Positions 48,735 through 61,800 of a stretch of DNA of 64,000 bases are shown piece by piece (the first letter of the stretch is position 1; each line of letters starts with the position of its first letter). The translations under genes were made by a program, and so were the position numbers. This DNA is from Mytilus trossulus. Lineage: Eukaryota > Mollusca > Bivalvia > Mytilida > Mytilidae. The notes under the pieces are model-generated. The model saw only the letters and a list, made by a program, of their open reading frames with translations, was not told the DNA's origin and did not search any database. The stretch is from the NCBI RefSeq assembly GCF_036588685.1, contig NC_086383.1, forward strand, positions 55,173,448 through 55,237,447, given 5' to 3'.

Positions 48735-50430
48735 ATCCTTGACTAAGTATCAAATCAAATGAGTTACACTTTACAGTCGTATTAAAACAACTTGATGTTA
48801 CTAAGTAATGGTCTGTTTGTGATTAAATTTTCGATATTTGTGCTTTCGAATTTCAAGTGTAGCCTTAAAATTGTTTAAGAATTTGAACACCTTTCACCTG
48901 CAGTGAACTATGACAAATTGCACTGTAAAAAGGTTTTAGAGTGGTTTTGAAGAGTAAAACAGCAATTGGTGCAGTGTTTCACTGAAGTGCTTTGTCACGT
49001 GCTTGTAGTGATTAGTTTCTCAGTGAATATTCCATTTTTCATTGTTTTTTTAAATTGATTTATTTTGTAAATATGAGTAATATCTATGAATTTTTTACCT
49101 GAAATATTTATTTTAGTAAAAAATGAAAGGTGGTGATTGTCAACACATCATGACCAAAACTTGACAAAAACGGCGTAAAACACCGTTGATATTACTTCTG
49201 AAACTTACCCTGATACTTTAAAACTAGTACAAAGTGTCATAGTAAAAGGTAACTTCCAGGATTTGTAACTTTTTCTTCGAAATCACCCATGGAGAATTTA
49301 TCAACCAAATACAGACAATATAATTATGGTCGTTACTCTAACACATACTGTATTTATTTGCCACACAATCGCAGACGTCATATGCATTTATTTGGGCAAC
49401 AGCAGGAATCATAAAGATAATTTTTATTTTCAATTCCGATAACTTAGACGCAAAAAACAACAGAATATATGTTATTTGAAAAGACAACAAATCATTTCGA
49501 TAATAAGTAAACACAACACGAACTGGTATATATTTTCCTAATGCAGTTTATTTTAATATATCTTCAATAAGCCAGTTACCTTGCATGACTTTTACTTATA
49601 CTTATATTTATTATAATTACAATATGACGAATTGTGACTATTTTTTAACTTTATTAATCATTGCATGTAGGTATGAAATAAAAATCTACACCGCTTGAAT
49701 GTCGATATTTATGAAAAGAAATGAAATACAACGTATCAAATTGAAAATTCTAAATGATTTTTACAAACAAATTAAATTGCGTCATATGTTTGTTTCTATC
49801 ATTGCTTATAATGATCTCTAGAGGTAAATCCTATTTTCTTTCAATAGTGGTATTTCGAATGAAAAACCCAGCAGCAAAAATAAAACAATAAAAAACAAAA
49901 CAAAATTGCAATCATTATGTTGATATTTACTTACCCTAAATGTTACTTTTGAGACATTTTAATACATGACAATGTAGAAATATATAGATATGAAATGAAA
50001 TAAAATATAAAACGCATTATTTCAAACATAATAGAAAACTAAGAATGTCTTCTAGACATTAATTTGTTAATTGTATATATAGATAACAAAGCTTTCATTA
50101 TGAATTAATATATATGCGGTTTGAAATTTTAGTCTCTAGTGCTGCGAATTACAATTTTGTATTTATTTTACTCATTTTGCTATGCTAAGAGCAAACACAT
50201 GTTCTTTTCCTGAAATTCAAGTATTTTATTCGTTAAGTGTTCTCCTTATATATACGTGGAGGTCTGTAACTGATATTACATTACACATTTTGTACATTGC
50301 AACTGATGACTACAATTACGATTATTAAACAGCTTTTCCTGTGAAGATACATATTTGTTTCTCCTCATATAGGCTGCATGATAAGCAAAGAAGCAGCAAA
50401 TCCACGTTTCATATAACATTTTAAATTTGA
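48735..50430. other. No gene seen between genes A and B
   Basis: AT-rich sequence. The missing last exon(s) of gene B should lie between here and 52705, but I could not identify one with confidence. Confidence 0.4.
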
Positions 50431-50440
50431 TCAATTTATA

Positions 50441-51690
50441 ATGTGTGTACATGTAATATTAAATCATCTCAATCTGTCAAACAAAAAAGTTAAAGCTTAT
50501 ACTAACAATGACCACTGCTCTTCCCTCGATCAGGATATATATATCATAAACGGGAAGCTTAATACAAAAATTTATGATAAAAGAGATGATTTTTCATTTC
50601 CTATTGTTAATCATCCATTTTTAGATGGTGACGTTCCCTTGTCACCATCTTATGGTGTTTATTTATCTCAACTTGTACGATTCGCTCGTGTATGTAGCAA
50701 CGTATTAGATTTTAGCGAGAGAAATGTATGTATTACTGAAAAATTATTACGCCAGGGTTTTCGATATCACAAACTGGTCAAAACATTAACTAAATTTTAT
50801 CACCGGTATAAGGAAATAATTCGTTAATTTAACTCAACATGCAGACATCTTATACGTTCAGGTATTTCACATCCAGTTTTTTTATGGACATATTCTTTAT
50901 AAAGCACAAAAATGTCAGTATTCACCTCCGAAACTAACAAAACCTTTATATAGACTTATTAAAAGTGGATATAGTTACGATACTGATGTCAGGTCATTCA
51001 AGATTGCATATTTTGGCTTTTATATTGATTGACTTATAAAGTTTTTGCATAAAAAAAACCACATTTATTTCTAAAAATCAGTTGTTGGTATGACACGGGT
51101 TATGTTTTTCTCATATATTTTATGATAGTATGCTACTAATTCCCTAACGGGAGGGATTGTGCCTGATATTTATATGATGAAATATAATCTTTCAATCAGT
51201 TTAATTGAGGTCTGGAGCTGGCATGTCAGTTAACTGCTAGTAGTCTGTTGATATTTATGTATTATTGTCATTTTATTTATTTTCTTATGTTACATCTTTT
51301 GAAATCGGACTCGAACTTCTCTTGAACTGAATTTAAATGTGCGTATTATTATGCGTTTACTTTTCTATATTTGCTAGAGGTATAAGGGATGGTTGAGATC
51401 TCATAAACATGTTTAACCCCGCCGCAATTTTGCGCCTGTACTAAGTCAGGAGGCTCTGGCCTTTGTAAGTCTTGTATGATTTTTAATTTAAGTTTCTTGT
51501 GTATAATTCGGAGTTTAGTATGACGTCCATTATCACTCTACTAGTATACATATTTGTAAGGGCCAGCTGAGGGACACTTACGGGTGTGGGAATTCTCGCT
51601 TCATTGAAGACCCATTGGTGGCCTTCGGCTGTTGTCTGCTCTATGGTCGGGTTGTTGTCGCTTTCACACATTCAACATTTCCTTTCTCAA
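50441..51690 (+). mobile_element. Truncated retroelement with ORF fragment and conserved 3' tail
   Basis: A 128-residue frame (50441-50827) contains 'KIYDKRDDFSFPIVNHPFLD', 'YGVYLSQLVRFARVC' and 'KLLRQGFRYHKLVKTLTKFY'. Downstream, after a stop, 'HLIRSGISHP'-like and 'YGHILYKAQKCQ'-like reading continues in broken frames. The 3' tail ('gaggtctggagctggcatgt', 'aaccccgccgcaattttgcg', 'gtcgggttgttgtcgctttc') is one I recognise from Mytilus. The 5' part with the polymerase core is missing. Confidence 0.75.
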
Positions 51691-51964
51691 TTTTAAGTAA
51701 AAAATGTGGTAAAAGTTCCTAAAATTGTATGAAAAATATAAATCTTAGATTAATGTCCATGCTAAGCTGTACACTCTTTATACACAACGTGTCATGACTA
51801 TATGTCTATGTTCAACTAGGGTACTACATGTAATAATGTAGAAGACTTGCTCCAAATAATGTTTTTTTTTAAAATAGGTGTGTTTTGATTTTTTTATTGA
51901 CATATCTTCTATATGTATGACTTCATCTATTTTAATCTCAAAATCCATGTTAGTTAACAAAGCA

Positions 51965-52160
51965 ATTTCAGCAGAGACTGTGGATTCATTGTTATTTGTT
52001 GGATACCAATTTTGCGTGGGTTTCGTTGGTACAAGAGAACCACGAATTCAAATGTTTAATGGATAGCATATTTTCAATATGCGTTGTATACAGAGATCGA
52101 CAACACCACGAAATCAAATATCCTCGAATAAAGAAATGAACTAAATTGTCTCTAATGAGT
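51965..52160. repeat. Diverged palindromic MITE, relative of 11600-11815
   Basis: 'actgtggattcattgttatt', 'ggataccaattttgcgtggg' and 'accacgaattcaaatgttta' match the inverted ends of the element at 11600. Confidence 0.6.
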
Positions 52161-52705
52161 CAAATCTTTAGTGTATATGCTGAATTGGCAGAATTGTTCT
52201 CCTGTAATAAGAATAAAAAAAGATTTTTCTTTGTATGAGGATACCAAACTCGTTTGTTGGATGTCTATTTAAAGGTAAATGTACATCTTTTAACTGCTTT
52301 TGTCTAACTTTAGGCGCAAACCTTTTAATTCAAAGCGTTCTTGAAAACAATAACTATTTTTTTTTAATTTCAAAATAGCATCTTTTTTTTCATTCAACCC
52401 TGATTAAAAGCAAAAACATTAAGTCTTATTTATATTGTCAGTTGAAATAAGTCTGTAATAAAACGAACATTACTATAAACGAAACATACTTATAAAATGC
52501 ATAATTAATTGGTTGCTAAAAAGTTACCATAAAGGTGAATGATATCTTCATTAAAAAACGTATGTGCTGCGCTTCCTTTTTTAAAACCTTTAACATGCAT
52601 TGATCAAGAGTAAATGCTTATTGTCCTCATATTTCAATATATAAGACGCAAGAGATAATCATAATCATAAATATACATATTTAAGTTATCTGTTTAATTA
52701 CTCAC

Positions 52706-52835
52706 GTTCGTTGCTTGTGGTGTTGATATTTTACATAAACCACTATGACCATCAACACACCAAGACTTATGATTACAACAATGGTTGATCCACCAACTAT
52801 GCCGGATATATTTCTTTTAGAATCTTCTACTTGCC
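52706..52835 (-). CDS. Gene B transmembrane exon
   Basis: It encodes '[17 protein letters not shown]' then '[18 protein letters not shown]' and 'KYQHHKQR'. It is a single membrane helix with a basic cytoplasmic anchor. Phases 1 to 2 are the same as for gene A exon 19, and both have 'VED' before the helix. Donor 'cgaac|gtgagt'. Confidence 0.82.
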
Positions 52836-55800
52836 CTTAACAAAAAGTTGTTCAAAGATAATGCCTAACAATGTTGAAATGAGCATAGAGCATGACATGA
52901 AGGAATTATTTCGATTCTAAAGAGACAAACACAGCATTTCAGTATTTTTTCTATATTTGAAAATGCCTGTATAAAGTCAGGAATATGACAGTTATTGTTC
53001 ATTCGTCTAATTTGTTATATCATTTGATTTTGCTATTTGATTAGGGATTTTCCGTTTTGCATTTTCCTTTGAATTCAGAATATTTGTGATATTACCTTTT
53101 AATAGGACGAAGCGTACGAAAGTAAATCTTAGAACTGTTCGATTATTCCCGTTATCTCCACATTGAATATGTACATTGGATTCTCATATTTAAAGTATAA
53201 AAAATAATAGCAGGGTAAACATACATGTATATGATGTTTGATAAAAAAATACATAATTCAAGTTTATGTAAATGGTTAAAATATAAAAAAGAAGATGCGG
53301 CATGACTGCTAATGAGCCAACTCTCCACAAGCGACCAAAACGACACAGAAACGTATACTTCAATAAGTCATCTGTTTTGTGTATATTTGTATATTGAGTG
53401 ATACAGAATACATACAGATTTTACTGTCATAGTTGTTAATTTTTTTCTTATAGAATTCAAGTGGCTCATGGTTTTTATAATCTGTCACGAACACGTGTAA
53501 TCGCCGTGTAAACAATATATCAAATAAAGACATATTCATGGACCAATCGGAGTGAAAGCTTTATGTTATTGATGCCTTTTTTTGTTGGAGTTCATACAAG
53601 AACGAGAAACGACACAAATAATGTATAGCAATTACCATGCTGTGCTTCTTTGATTCCTTGAAAAGATGAGACATCACCAATTGTTGTTATTTGTTGTCCG
53701 ACATCAATCTTGGTTGTTGTGTGATCTGTTGTTTGTAATACGCCAAAACTATTGTTAGTTGTGTGATATACTGTTTGTTGTACATAATTAATGCTTGTAG
53801 TTGCTTGGTATGTTGTTGGTTCTATTGTATCAATGATAGTAGTTGTCTGGTCTGTTGTTGGTTCTTTTGTATCAATGATAGTAGTTGTGTGGTCTGTTGT
53901 TGGTTCTATTGTATCAATGATAGTAGTTGTCTGGTCTGTTGTTGGTTCTATTGTATCAATGATAGTAGTTGTCTGGTCTGTTGTTGGTTCTATTGTATCA
54001 ATGATAGTAGTTGCTTGGTATGTTGTTGGTTCTATTGTATCAATGATAGTAGTTGTGTGGTCTGTTGTTGGTTCTATTGTATCAATGATAATAGTTGTCT
54101 GGTCTGTTGTTGGTTCTATTGTATCAATGATAGTAGTTGTCTGGTCTGTTGTTGGTTCTATTGTATCAATGATAATAGTTGTCTGGTCTGTTGTTGGTTC
54201 TATTGTATCAATGATAGTAGTTGTCTGGTATGTTGTTGGTTCTATTGTATCAATGATAGTAGTTGTCTGGTCTGTTGTTGGTTCTATTGTATCAATGATA
54301 ATAGTTGTCTGGTCTGTTGTTGGTTCTATTGTATCAATGATAGTAGTTGTCTGGTATGTTGTTGGTTCTTTTGTATAAATGATAGTAGTTGCTTGGTATG
54401 TTGTTGGCTCTATTGTATCAGTTATAGTGTTTGTGTGGTCTGTTGTTGGTTCTATTGTATCAATGATAATAGTTGTCTGGTCTGTTGTTGGTTCTATTGT
54501 ATAAATGATAGTAGTTGTCTGGTATGTTGTTGGTTCTTTTGTATAAATGATAGTAGTTGCTTGGTATGTTGTTGGCTCTATTGTATCAGTTATAGTGTTT
54601 GTGTGGTCTGTTGTTGGTTCTATTGTATCAATGATAGTAGTTGTCTGGTCTGTTGTTGGTTCTTTTGTATCAATTATAGTAGTTGTGTGGTCTGTTGTTG
54701 GTTCTATTGTATCAATGATAGTAGTTGTCTGGTCTGTTGTTGGTTCTATTGTATCAATGATAGTAGTTGTCTGGTCTGTTGTTGGTTCTATTGTATCAAT
54801 GATAGTAGTTGCTTGGTATGTTGTTGGTTCTATTGTATCAATGATAGTAGTTGTGTGGTCTGTTGTTGGTTCTTTTGTATCAATGATAGTAGTTGTCTTG
54901 TATGTTGTTGGTTCTTTTGTATAAATGATAGTAGTTGCTTGGTATGTTGTTGGCTCTATTGTATCAGTTATAGTGTTTGTGTGGTCTGTTGTTGGTTCTA
55001 TTGTATCAATGATAGTAGTTGTCTGGTATGTTGTTGGTTCTATTGTATCAATGATAGTAGTTGTCTGGTCTGTTGTTGGTTCTATTGTATCAATGATAAT
55101 AGTTGTCTGGTCTGTTGTTGGTTCTATTGTATCAATGATAGTAGTTGTCTGGTATGTTGTTGGTTCTTTTGTATAAATGATAGTAGTTGCTTGGTATGTT
55201 GTTGGCTCTATTGTATCAGTTATAGTGTTTGTGTGGTCTGTTGTTGGTTCTATTGTATCAATGATAATAGTTGTCTGGTCTGTTGTTGGTTCTATTGTAT
55301 AAATGATAGTAGTTGTCTGGTATGTTGTTGGTTCTTTTGTATAAATGATAGTAGTTGCTTGGTATGTTGTTGGCTCTATTGTATCAGTTATAGTGTTTGT
55401 GTGGTCTGTTGTTGGTTCTATTGTATCAATGATAGTAGTTGTCTGGTCTGTTGTTGGTTCTTTTGTATCAATTATAGTAGTTGTGTGGTCTGTTGTTGGT
55501 TCTATTGTATCAATGATAGTAGTTGTCTGGTCTGTTGTTGGTTCTATTGTATCAATGATAGTAGTTGTCTGGTCTGTTGTTGGTTCTATTGTATCAATGA
55601 TAGTAGTTGCTTGGTATGTTGTTGGTTCTATTGTATCAATGATAGTAGTTGTGTGGTCTGTTGTTGGTTCTTTTGTATCAATGATAGTAGTTGTCTTGTA
55701 TGTTGTTGGTTCTTTTGTATAAATGATAGTAGTTGCTTGGTATGTTGTTGGCTCTATTGTATCAGTTATAGTGTTTGTGTGGTCTGTTGTTGGTTCTATT

Positions 55801-58800
55801 GTATCAATGATAGTAGTTGTCTGGTCTGTTGTTGGTTCTTTTGTATCAATTATAGTAGTTGTCTGGTATGTTGTTGGTTCTTTTGTATAAATGATAGTAG
55901 TTGCTTGGTATGTTGTTGGCTCTATTGTATCAGTTATAGTGTTTGTGTGGTCTGTTGTTGGTTCTATTGTATCAATGATAGTAGTTGTCTGGTCTGTTGT
56001 TGGTTCTTTTGTATCAATTATAGTAGTTGTGTGGTCTGTTGTTGGTTCTATTGTATCAATGATAATAGTTGTCTGGTCTGTTGTTGGTTCTATTGTATCA
56101 ATGATAGTAGTTGTCTGGTATGTTGTTGGTTCTATTGTATCAATGATAGTAGTTGTCTGGTCTGTTGTTGGTTCTATTGTATCAATGATAATAGTTGTCT
56201 GGTCTGTTGTTGGTTCTATTGTATCAATGATAGTAGTTGTCTGGTCTGTTGTTGGTTCTTTTGTATCAATGATAGTAGTTGTCTGGTCTGTTGTTGGTTC
56301 TATTGTATCAATGATAGTAGTTGTCTGGTATGTTGTTGGTTCTATTGTATCAATGATAGTAGTTGTCTGGTCTGTTGTTGGTTCTTTTGTACCAGTTATA
56401 TTGTTTGTGTGGTCTGTTGTCTGGTGTTTGACACCAACATGACTAATGCTAGCAACTGTATGGGATGTTGTTTGTTGTTTCATATCTTTTATTGTTTTTG
56501 TGATATCTGTAGTGTCCTGTGCAATATTAATGCTAGCTATTACAATGTCTGCTGTTGTTTGTACCATGTCAGTGATGACATCTGTGTTGTCTGTAGTTTG
56601 TGGTGCGATATCCATGCTAGCAATTGTAATGTCTGCTGTTGTTTGTACCATGTCAGTGATGACATCTGTGTTGTCTGTAGTTTGTGGTGCGATATCCATG
56701 CTAGCTATTGTAATGTCTGCTGTTGTTTGTACCATGTCAGTGATGACATCTGTGTTGTCTGTAGTTTGTGGTGCGATATCCATGCTAGCTATTGTAATGT
56801 CTGCTGTTGTTTGTTTAATATCTGTGATGATATTTGTGTGGTCTGTTGTTTGTTGTGCGACACGAATACTGTTGGTAGTATGTTCTTTTTTCGGTTCTAC
56901 AATATCAATGATGGTAGTAGTATGTTCTTTTGTCGGTTCTACAATATCAACGATGGTAGTTGTATGTTCTTTTGTCGGTTCTACAATATCAACGATAGTA
57001 GTTGAATGTTCCTTTGTCGGTTCTATAATATCAACGATGGTAGTTGTATGTTCTTTTGTCAGTTCTACAATATCAACGATGGTAGTTGTATGTTCTTTTG
57101 TCGGTTCTACAATATCAATGATGGTAGTTGTATGTTCTTTTGTCGGTTCTACACTATCAACGATGGTAGTTGTATGTTCTTTTGTCGGTTCTACAATATC
57201 AATGATGGTAGTTGTATGTTCTTTTGTCGGTTCTACAACTTCAATGATGGTAGTTGTATGGTCTTTTGTCGGTTCTACAATATCAATGATGGTAGTTGTA
57301 TGGTCTGTTGTCGGTTGTACAATATCAATGATGGTAGCTGTATGTTCTTTTGTCGGTTCTACAACTTCAATGATGGTAGCTGCATGTTCTTTTGTCGGTT
57401 CTACAATATCAATGTTGGTAGCTGTATGGTCTGTTGTCGGTTCTACAATATCAATGATGGTAGTTGTATGGTCTGTTGTCGGTTGTACAATATCTATGAT
57501 GGTAGTTGTATGTTCTTTTGTCGGTTCTACAATATCAATGATGGAAGTTGTATGTTCTTTTGTCGGTTCTACAATATCAATGATGGTAGTTGTATGTTCT
57601 TTTGTCGGATCTACAATATCAATGATGTGGTTGTATGGTCTGGTGTCGGTTGTTCAAAATCAACGATGTTGGTTGTGGAGTGTGTTGTCTGTTGTGCGAC
57701 ACCAATGCTGTTAGTAGTATGGTTTGTTATCAGTTGTACTATATCAATGTTGGTGGTTGTATGATCTGTTTTATGTTGTTCGAAACTTATGCTTGCGGTT
57801 GCATGGTCTGTTGTTTGTTGTACGATATCAGTGATGTTGGTTGTGTGATCTGTTATTTGTGGTGCAAAACCAATGCTTGAGGTTGTACGGTCTGCTGTTG
57901 GTTGTTCTATATCAATGATGGTAGTCGATTGGTCTGTTGTTTGTTGTACTATATCAATGATGGAAGTTGAGTGGTCTTTTGTATGTTGTACTAAATCAAT
58001 GAGTGTAGTTGAGTGTTCTGTTGTTGGTTGTTCTTTATCAATAATGGTGGTGGATTGGTCTGTTGTTGTCAATGAAAGACTTGTTGTAGTCTGGAAATCC
58101 TTAATAATCAGATGGTCATTCGTTGTTCTCATTGATTTTGTCGTTTCTGTCACCTCATTTGTTGTTTTTATGACAGGCTTGGTCGTTTTGCCGAGACTAG
58201 TGTAATTATAACCGATTGTTGTTAGTTTATTCTGTGTTGTTTCAGTTTCTGGAATTTTAAGATACTTATTTTCAAATATAATAGAATTACTATACATGTA
58301 ACTCTGAAAAATTAAAAACCAAATCAACATCTCACCTTTTTGTGTACATTCTCGATGATGTATGTTTATTGTTTATAAAAAATGTCACAATCTAGTACTC
58401 TTTAGAATATAACTCGAAGATTGATTAGATGCAAACTAACAGTCTGTTAAACTTTTTTTCGATTAAATATTATGAGTTTGTAATAAATATCAATAAGTGC
58501 TTAGAGATCTTAGTGTAGTAAATATACGTGCATTAGTTCAATAATTCTATTGAATAGTTATCAAAGGTACCAGGATTTTAATTTAGTACGCCAGACGTGA
58601 AAAGTGAAATCACGAAAATACTGAACTTTGAGGAAAATCAATTCGGAAAAAAGTCAATAATCACATGGCTATTAATCACATGGGAAATGATAACTTCGAA
58701 AAATTCGTTTTTTAGAACTTTAAAATTGTATAGTTAAAGTCTATTTAAATCTACTAACAAATCGGATATAGTGCATTTTTATAAGTTTTGGTATCAATTT

Positions 58801-61800
58801 GCCATTTCAGAATCTAATGCATTCTGGGTAATATTTTTAAAAGTGTTCAAAACTTCGTAATTGGTTAAAATGTCATAAACAATGGAAGTTTATCCAATGA
58901 CGTGACGTTATTCCCATTTGGGGATACGAACAACGAAATTGCCTATGGTTCCTCAGATTCTAAAACGGCCAATTACAATTTGTGATTGACGATGTATTTT
59001 TTTTTTAGAAAATGATAACTTCAAGTGTCATTTATGAAAACATTACGCATAGAATACCTTGACAATTTATTTCATCCTCATTTTGCGAACAATCAGGAAA
59101 GTTATCACAGATCCAGTTTTTATGAATACATATCCCGTCATCACACTTGAATGCGTCTTTGTCTCCTATAAAACATCCTGAAAATGAAAGACCAAGTAGT
59201 TAACATTGTTTATTTTGCAAATTTATCTTTTAGTTATTTATTACAACTATACCAAAGATTTCTAATACGAACTTCAATAAGTAATTTTCAAATTTTGACT
59301 CCAAAGGATTTATAAGACCTATTCAATCTTTTCATCAACAGCAAAATAAGGCATATTTTTTTTTTAAATCTGAAAACGTATTTTGAATATGAAAATATGA
59401 AATAAATGGCCAATGCATATGTTTATTTCTTTAATGAAATATAATACATGTATATTACACTTCTTTGAAAGGGATGTGCACGTGATACCAATGTGACACG
59501 TCACAGTCAAATCTAGTAGTCGATAACAAACTGAAAATAACATGGCGATCGAAAAATGACCTGATTCAAAACACAGTATTTATATGTTGTCCTCGTCCTA
59601 ACTGTCATTTCTTACAGGGAAATGAAGAAAAAGGCGCACAAAATACGTGGGATGCCTTCAAACTCATGAATTAAAAATAAATTGACACCGCCATGGCTCA
59701 AAAAGAAAAGAAATACACAAAACCAATGTAGCTAGGTACGTGTATCCCTAAACACGCGGGGTACGACGTAGACAAACAAAGATTAAGCGAGACGAACCCA
59801 ACTAAAATATAAGGTGATCTCAGGTGCTTTGGAATGATAAACATCCTTTGTGTTGCTCATATTATAACTGCAAGATAATTCCAGGTTAAATGCGAAGAGA
59901 CACAGGTTAATTTTCAATTTAGTGTTAAAGTATAAGAAAATAAACTTATTATAAATACCAGAATTTAAATTTTAATTTTTGCCAGATGATGAGTTTATTT
60001 GAAGACCCATTTGTGGCAATCGGCTGCTGTATACTTTTTGGTCGGGTGGTTATCTTTTTGACACATTTGCCATTTCCATTCTCAATTATATATATAAATA
60101 TATATTTACAAGTCTAAATTGAAAACAACGTTTAAACCTATGATTGCGAATCTTAAATTTTAGGAGTCCACATATGATGAACGGATTATATAAACCGGAG
60201 GGAAAATATATATACAATGATTCTACCTTGACAAATAGTTTCAAGTTCGTCACCGCCATCTTCACAGTCATCATTACCGTTACAAACCCAGTGTGCATGT
60301 ATGCAAGTACCATCGCTGCACTTAAACTCATTCTGAGATTTTCCACATGCTAAAGTATGACATAAATTATTACTATAATATTAGTCGGTAAAATAAACCC
60401 CAAATATTAAAAAATATGCATTCTTAATAAATTCATCATGCTGACATGGAGAATTTCAAATATTCAGATAAAAAATGATTCATTGTTACAACCAAATCCC
60501 AAATATTTCTTGGAAAATACTTTTTGATAAACTAAGGATTTTTTTTATCCCAGAAAAGGATTACCTAAACCTTTTTCGGCACAACGTTTTGGAATTATGG
60601 GTCCTCAATGCTCTTCAACTGTGTATTTGCATGGCTTTATTACTTTTTGATCTGAGGGATGAGTCTTATGTAGACGGAACGTGCGTCTGGTGTATTATAT
60701 TGTTATAATGGTACCTTTGGCATTTATATGCGAATTTTCTTTGCCTTACATGTATAGCTGCATTCCGTTTTTTTTTAAATAGTATACATGTGTTAAGCTG
60801 TCTACAAAAGGGTTGAATCCAACACACTTTTCATAAGGAATAGCCTATTCTACTTTAGGTGTATGCCAGTTGTTTTCCATTCGTTTGATGTGTTTGAGCA
60901 TTTGATTTTACAATTTAAGGGATTTGCATATTGAATTAACCTCTCATTTCGTTTTTTATAGTTAATTTTAAAACCGCCGCAATTTATTATTAAAATCAAG
61001 ATAATGTCTATGATTTTCTGTATCTTGATAGTTCTGCTATTCATTTATTAAGAAAAAGCGTATTACCTCAGATACATACAATTTATTTTTCGATAATCTT
61101 AATATGTTCTAACCCAGATATATACTCTCTCAATTGTATTTAGCCAACACTTTCTGAATTCTTTTGTTCCCTCAATGTTCTAAAACTTTGTATTAATTTG
61201 GCTTTTTTGGAAATTTGATTCGCGTATCAGTGATAAGTCTGTTGTAGACGGAACGCACGTCTTGCGAACACCTTTCAAATCCTGGTATCTATGTTGCTTA
61301 CATTCACGTAATTTGGACTTTGGCTAATATTGTGGCATTAACAATCATACCAGATCTTTAATTTTGACATAATAAAATCTAATGATTCTACCTTTGCAAA
61401 TAGCCTCTGGCTCATCACCACCATCTTGACAGTCATCATTACCGTCACAAAACCAGTCTGCAGGTATGCAAGTACCATCGTTACACTCATACTCATTCTG
61501 TGATATGTCACACACTGAAGTACACAATATAATATAGTATAATATTATCAGTAAAAAAGCACCAACAACAAATTGCATCGTGCATATTTGATCATGCTGA
61601 AATTCACAATATTAAATATTCAGATAAAAATATTTCCATTGTAACAATCATTATCCCAAATCTTGCGTGGAAAAAACGCTAATAATAGTGCAGCAACATA
61701 TTTGCAATATTATTTATGACTATTGTGTGATTGCTTTTCTACATTGGCTAGAGGTATAGGGGAGGATTGCGATCTACAAGAAAATCATGCTTAACCCCAG

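Noticed and set aside
52520..52640. Possible last exon of gene B (minus strand, 'KRSTYVF' then stop)
   Set aside because: A phase-2 acceptor near 52583 would give a very short tail, but the splice context is weak and several equally poor alternatives exist, so it is not annotated.
53763..57005. Plus-strand 1,080-residue Cys-rich open frame
   Set aside because: It is the antisense of the Thr-rich exon and owes its length to the stop-free 42-bp unit. The minus-strand frame has splice sites and joins to LDLa and transmembrane exons, whereas this one has no such context.
56446..57714. Plus-strand 422-residue hydrophobic frame ('[13 protein letters not shown]')
   Set aside because: It is another frame of the same arrays; repeat by-product with no splice or start context.
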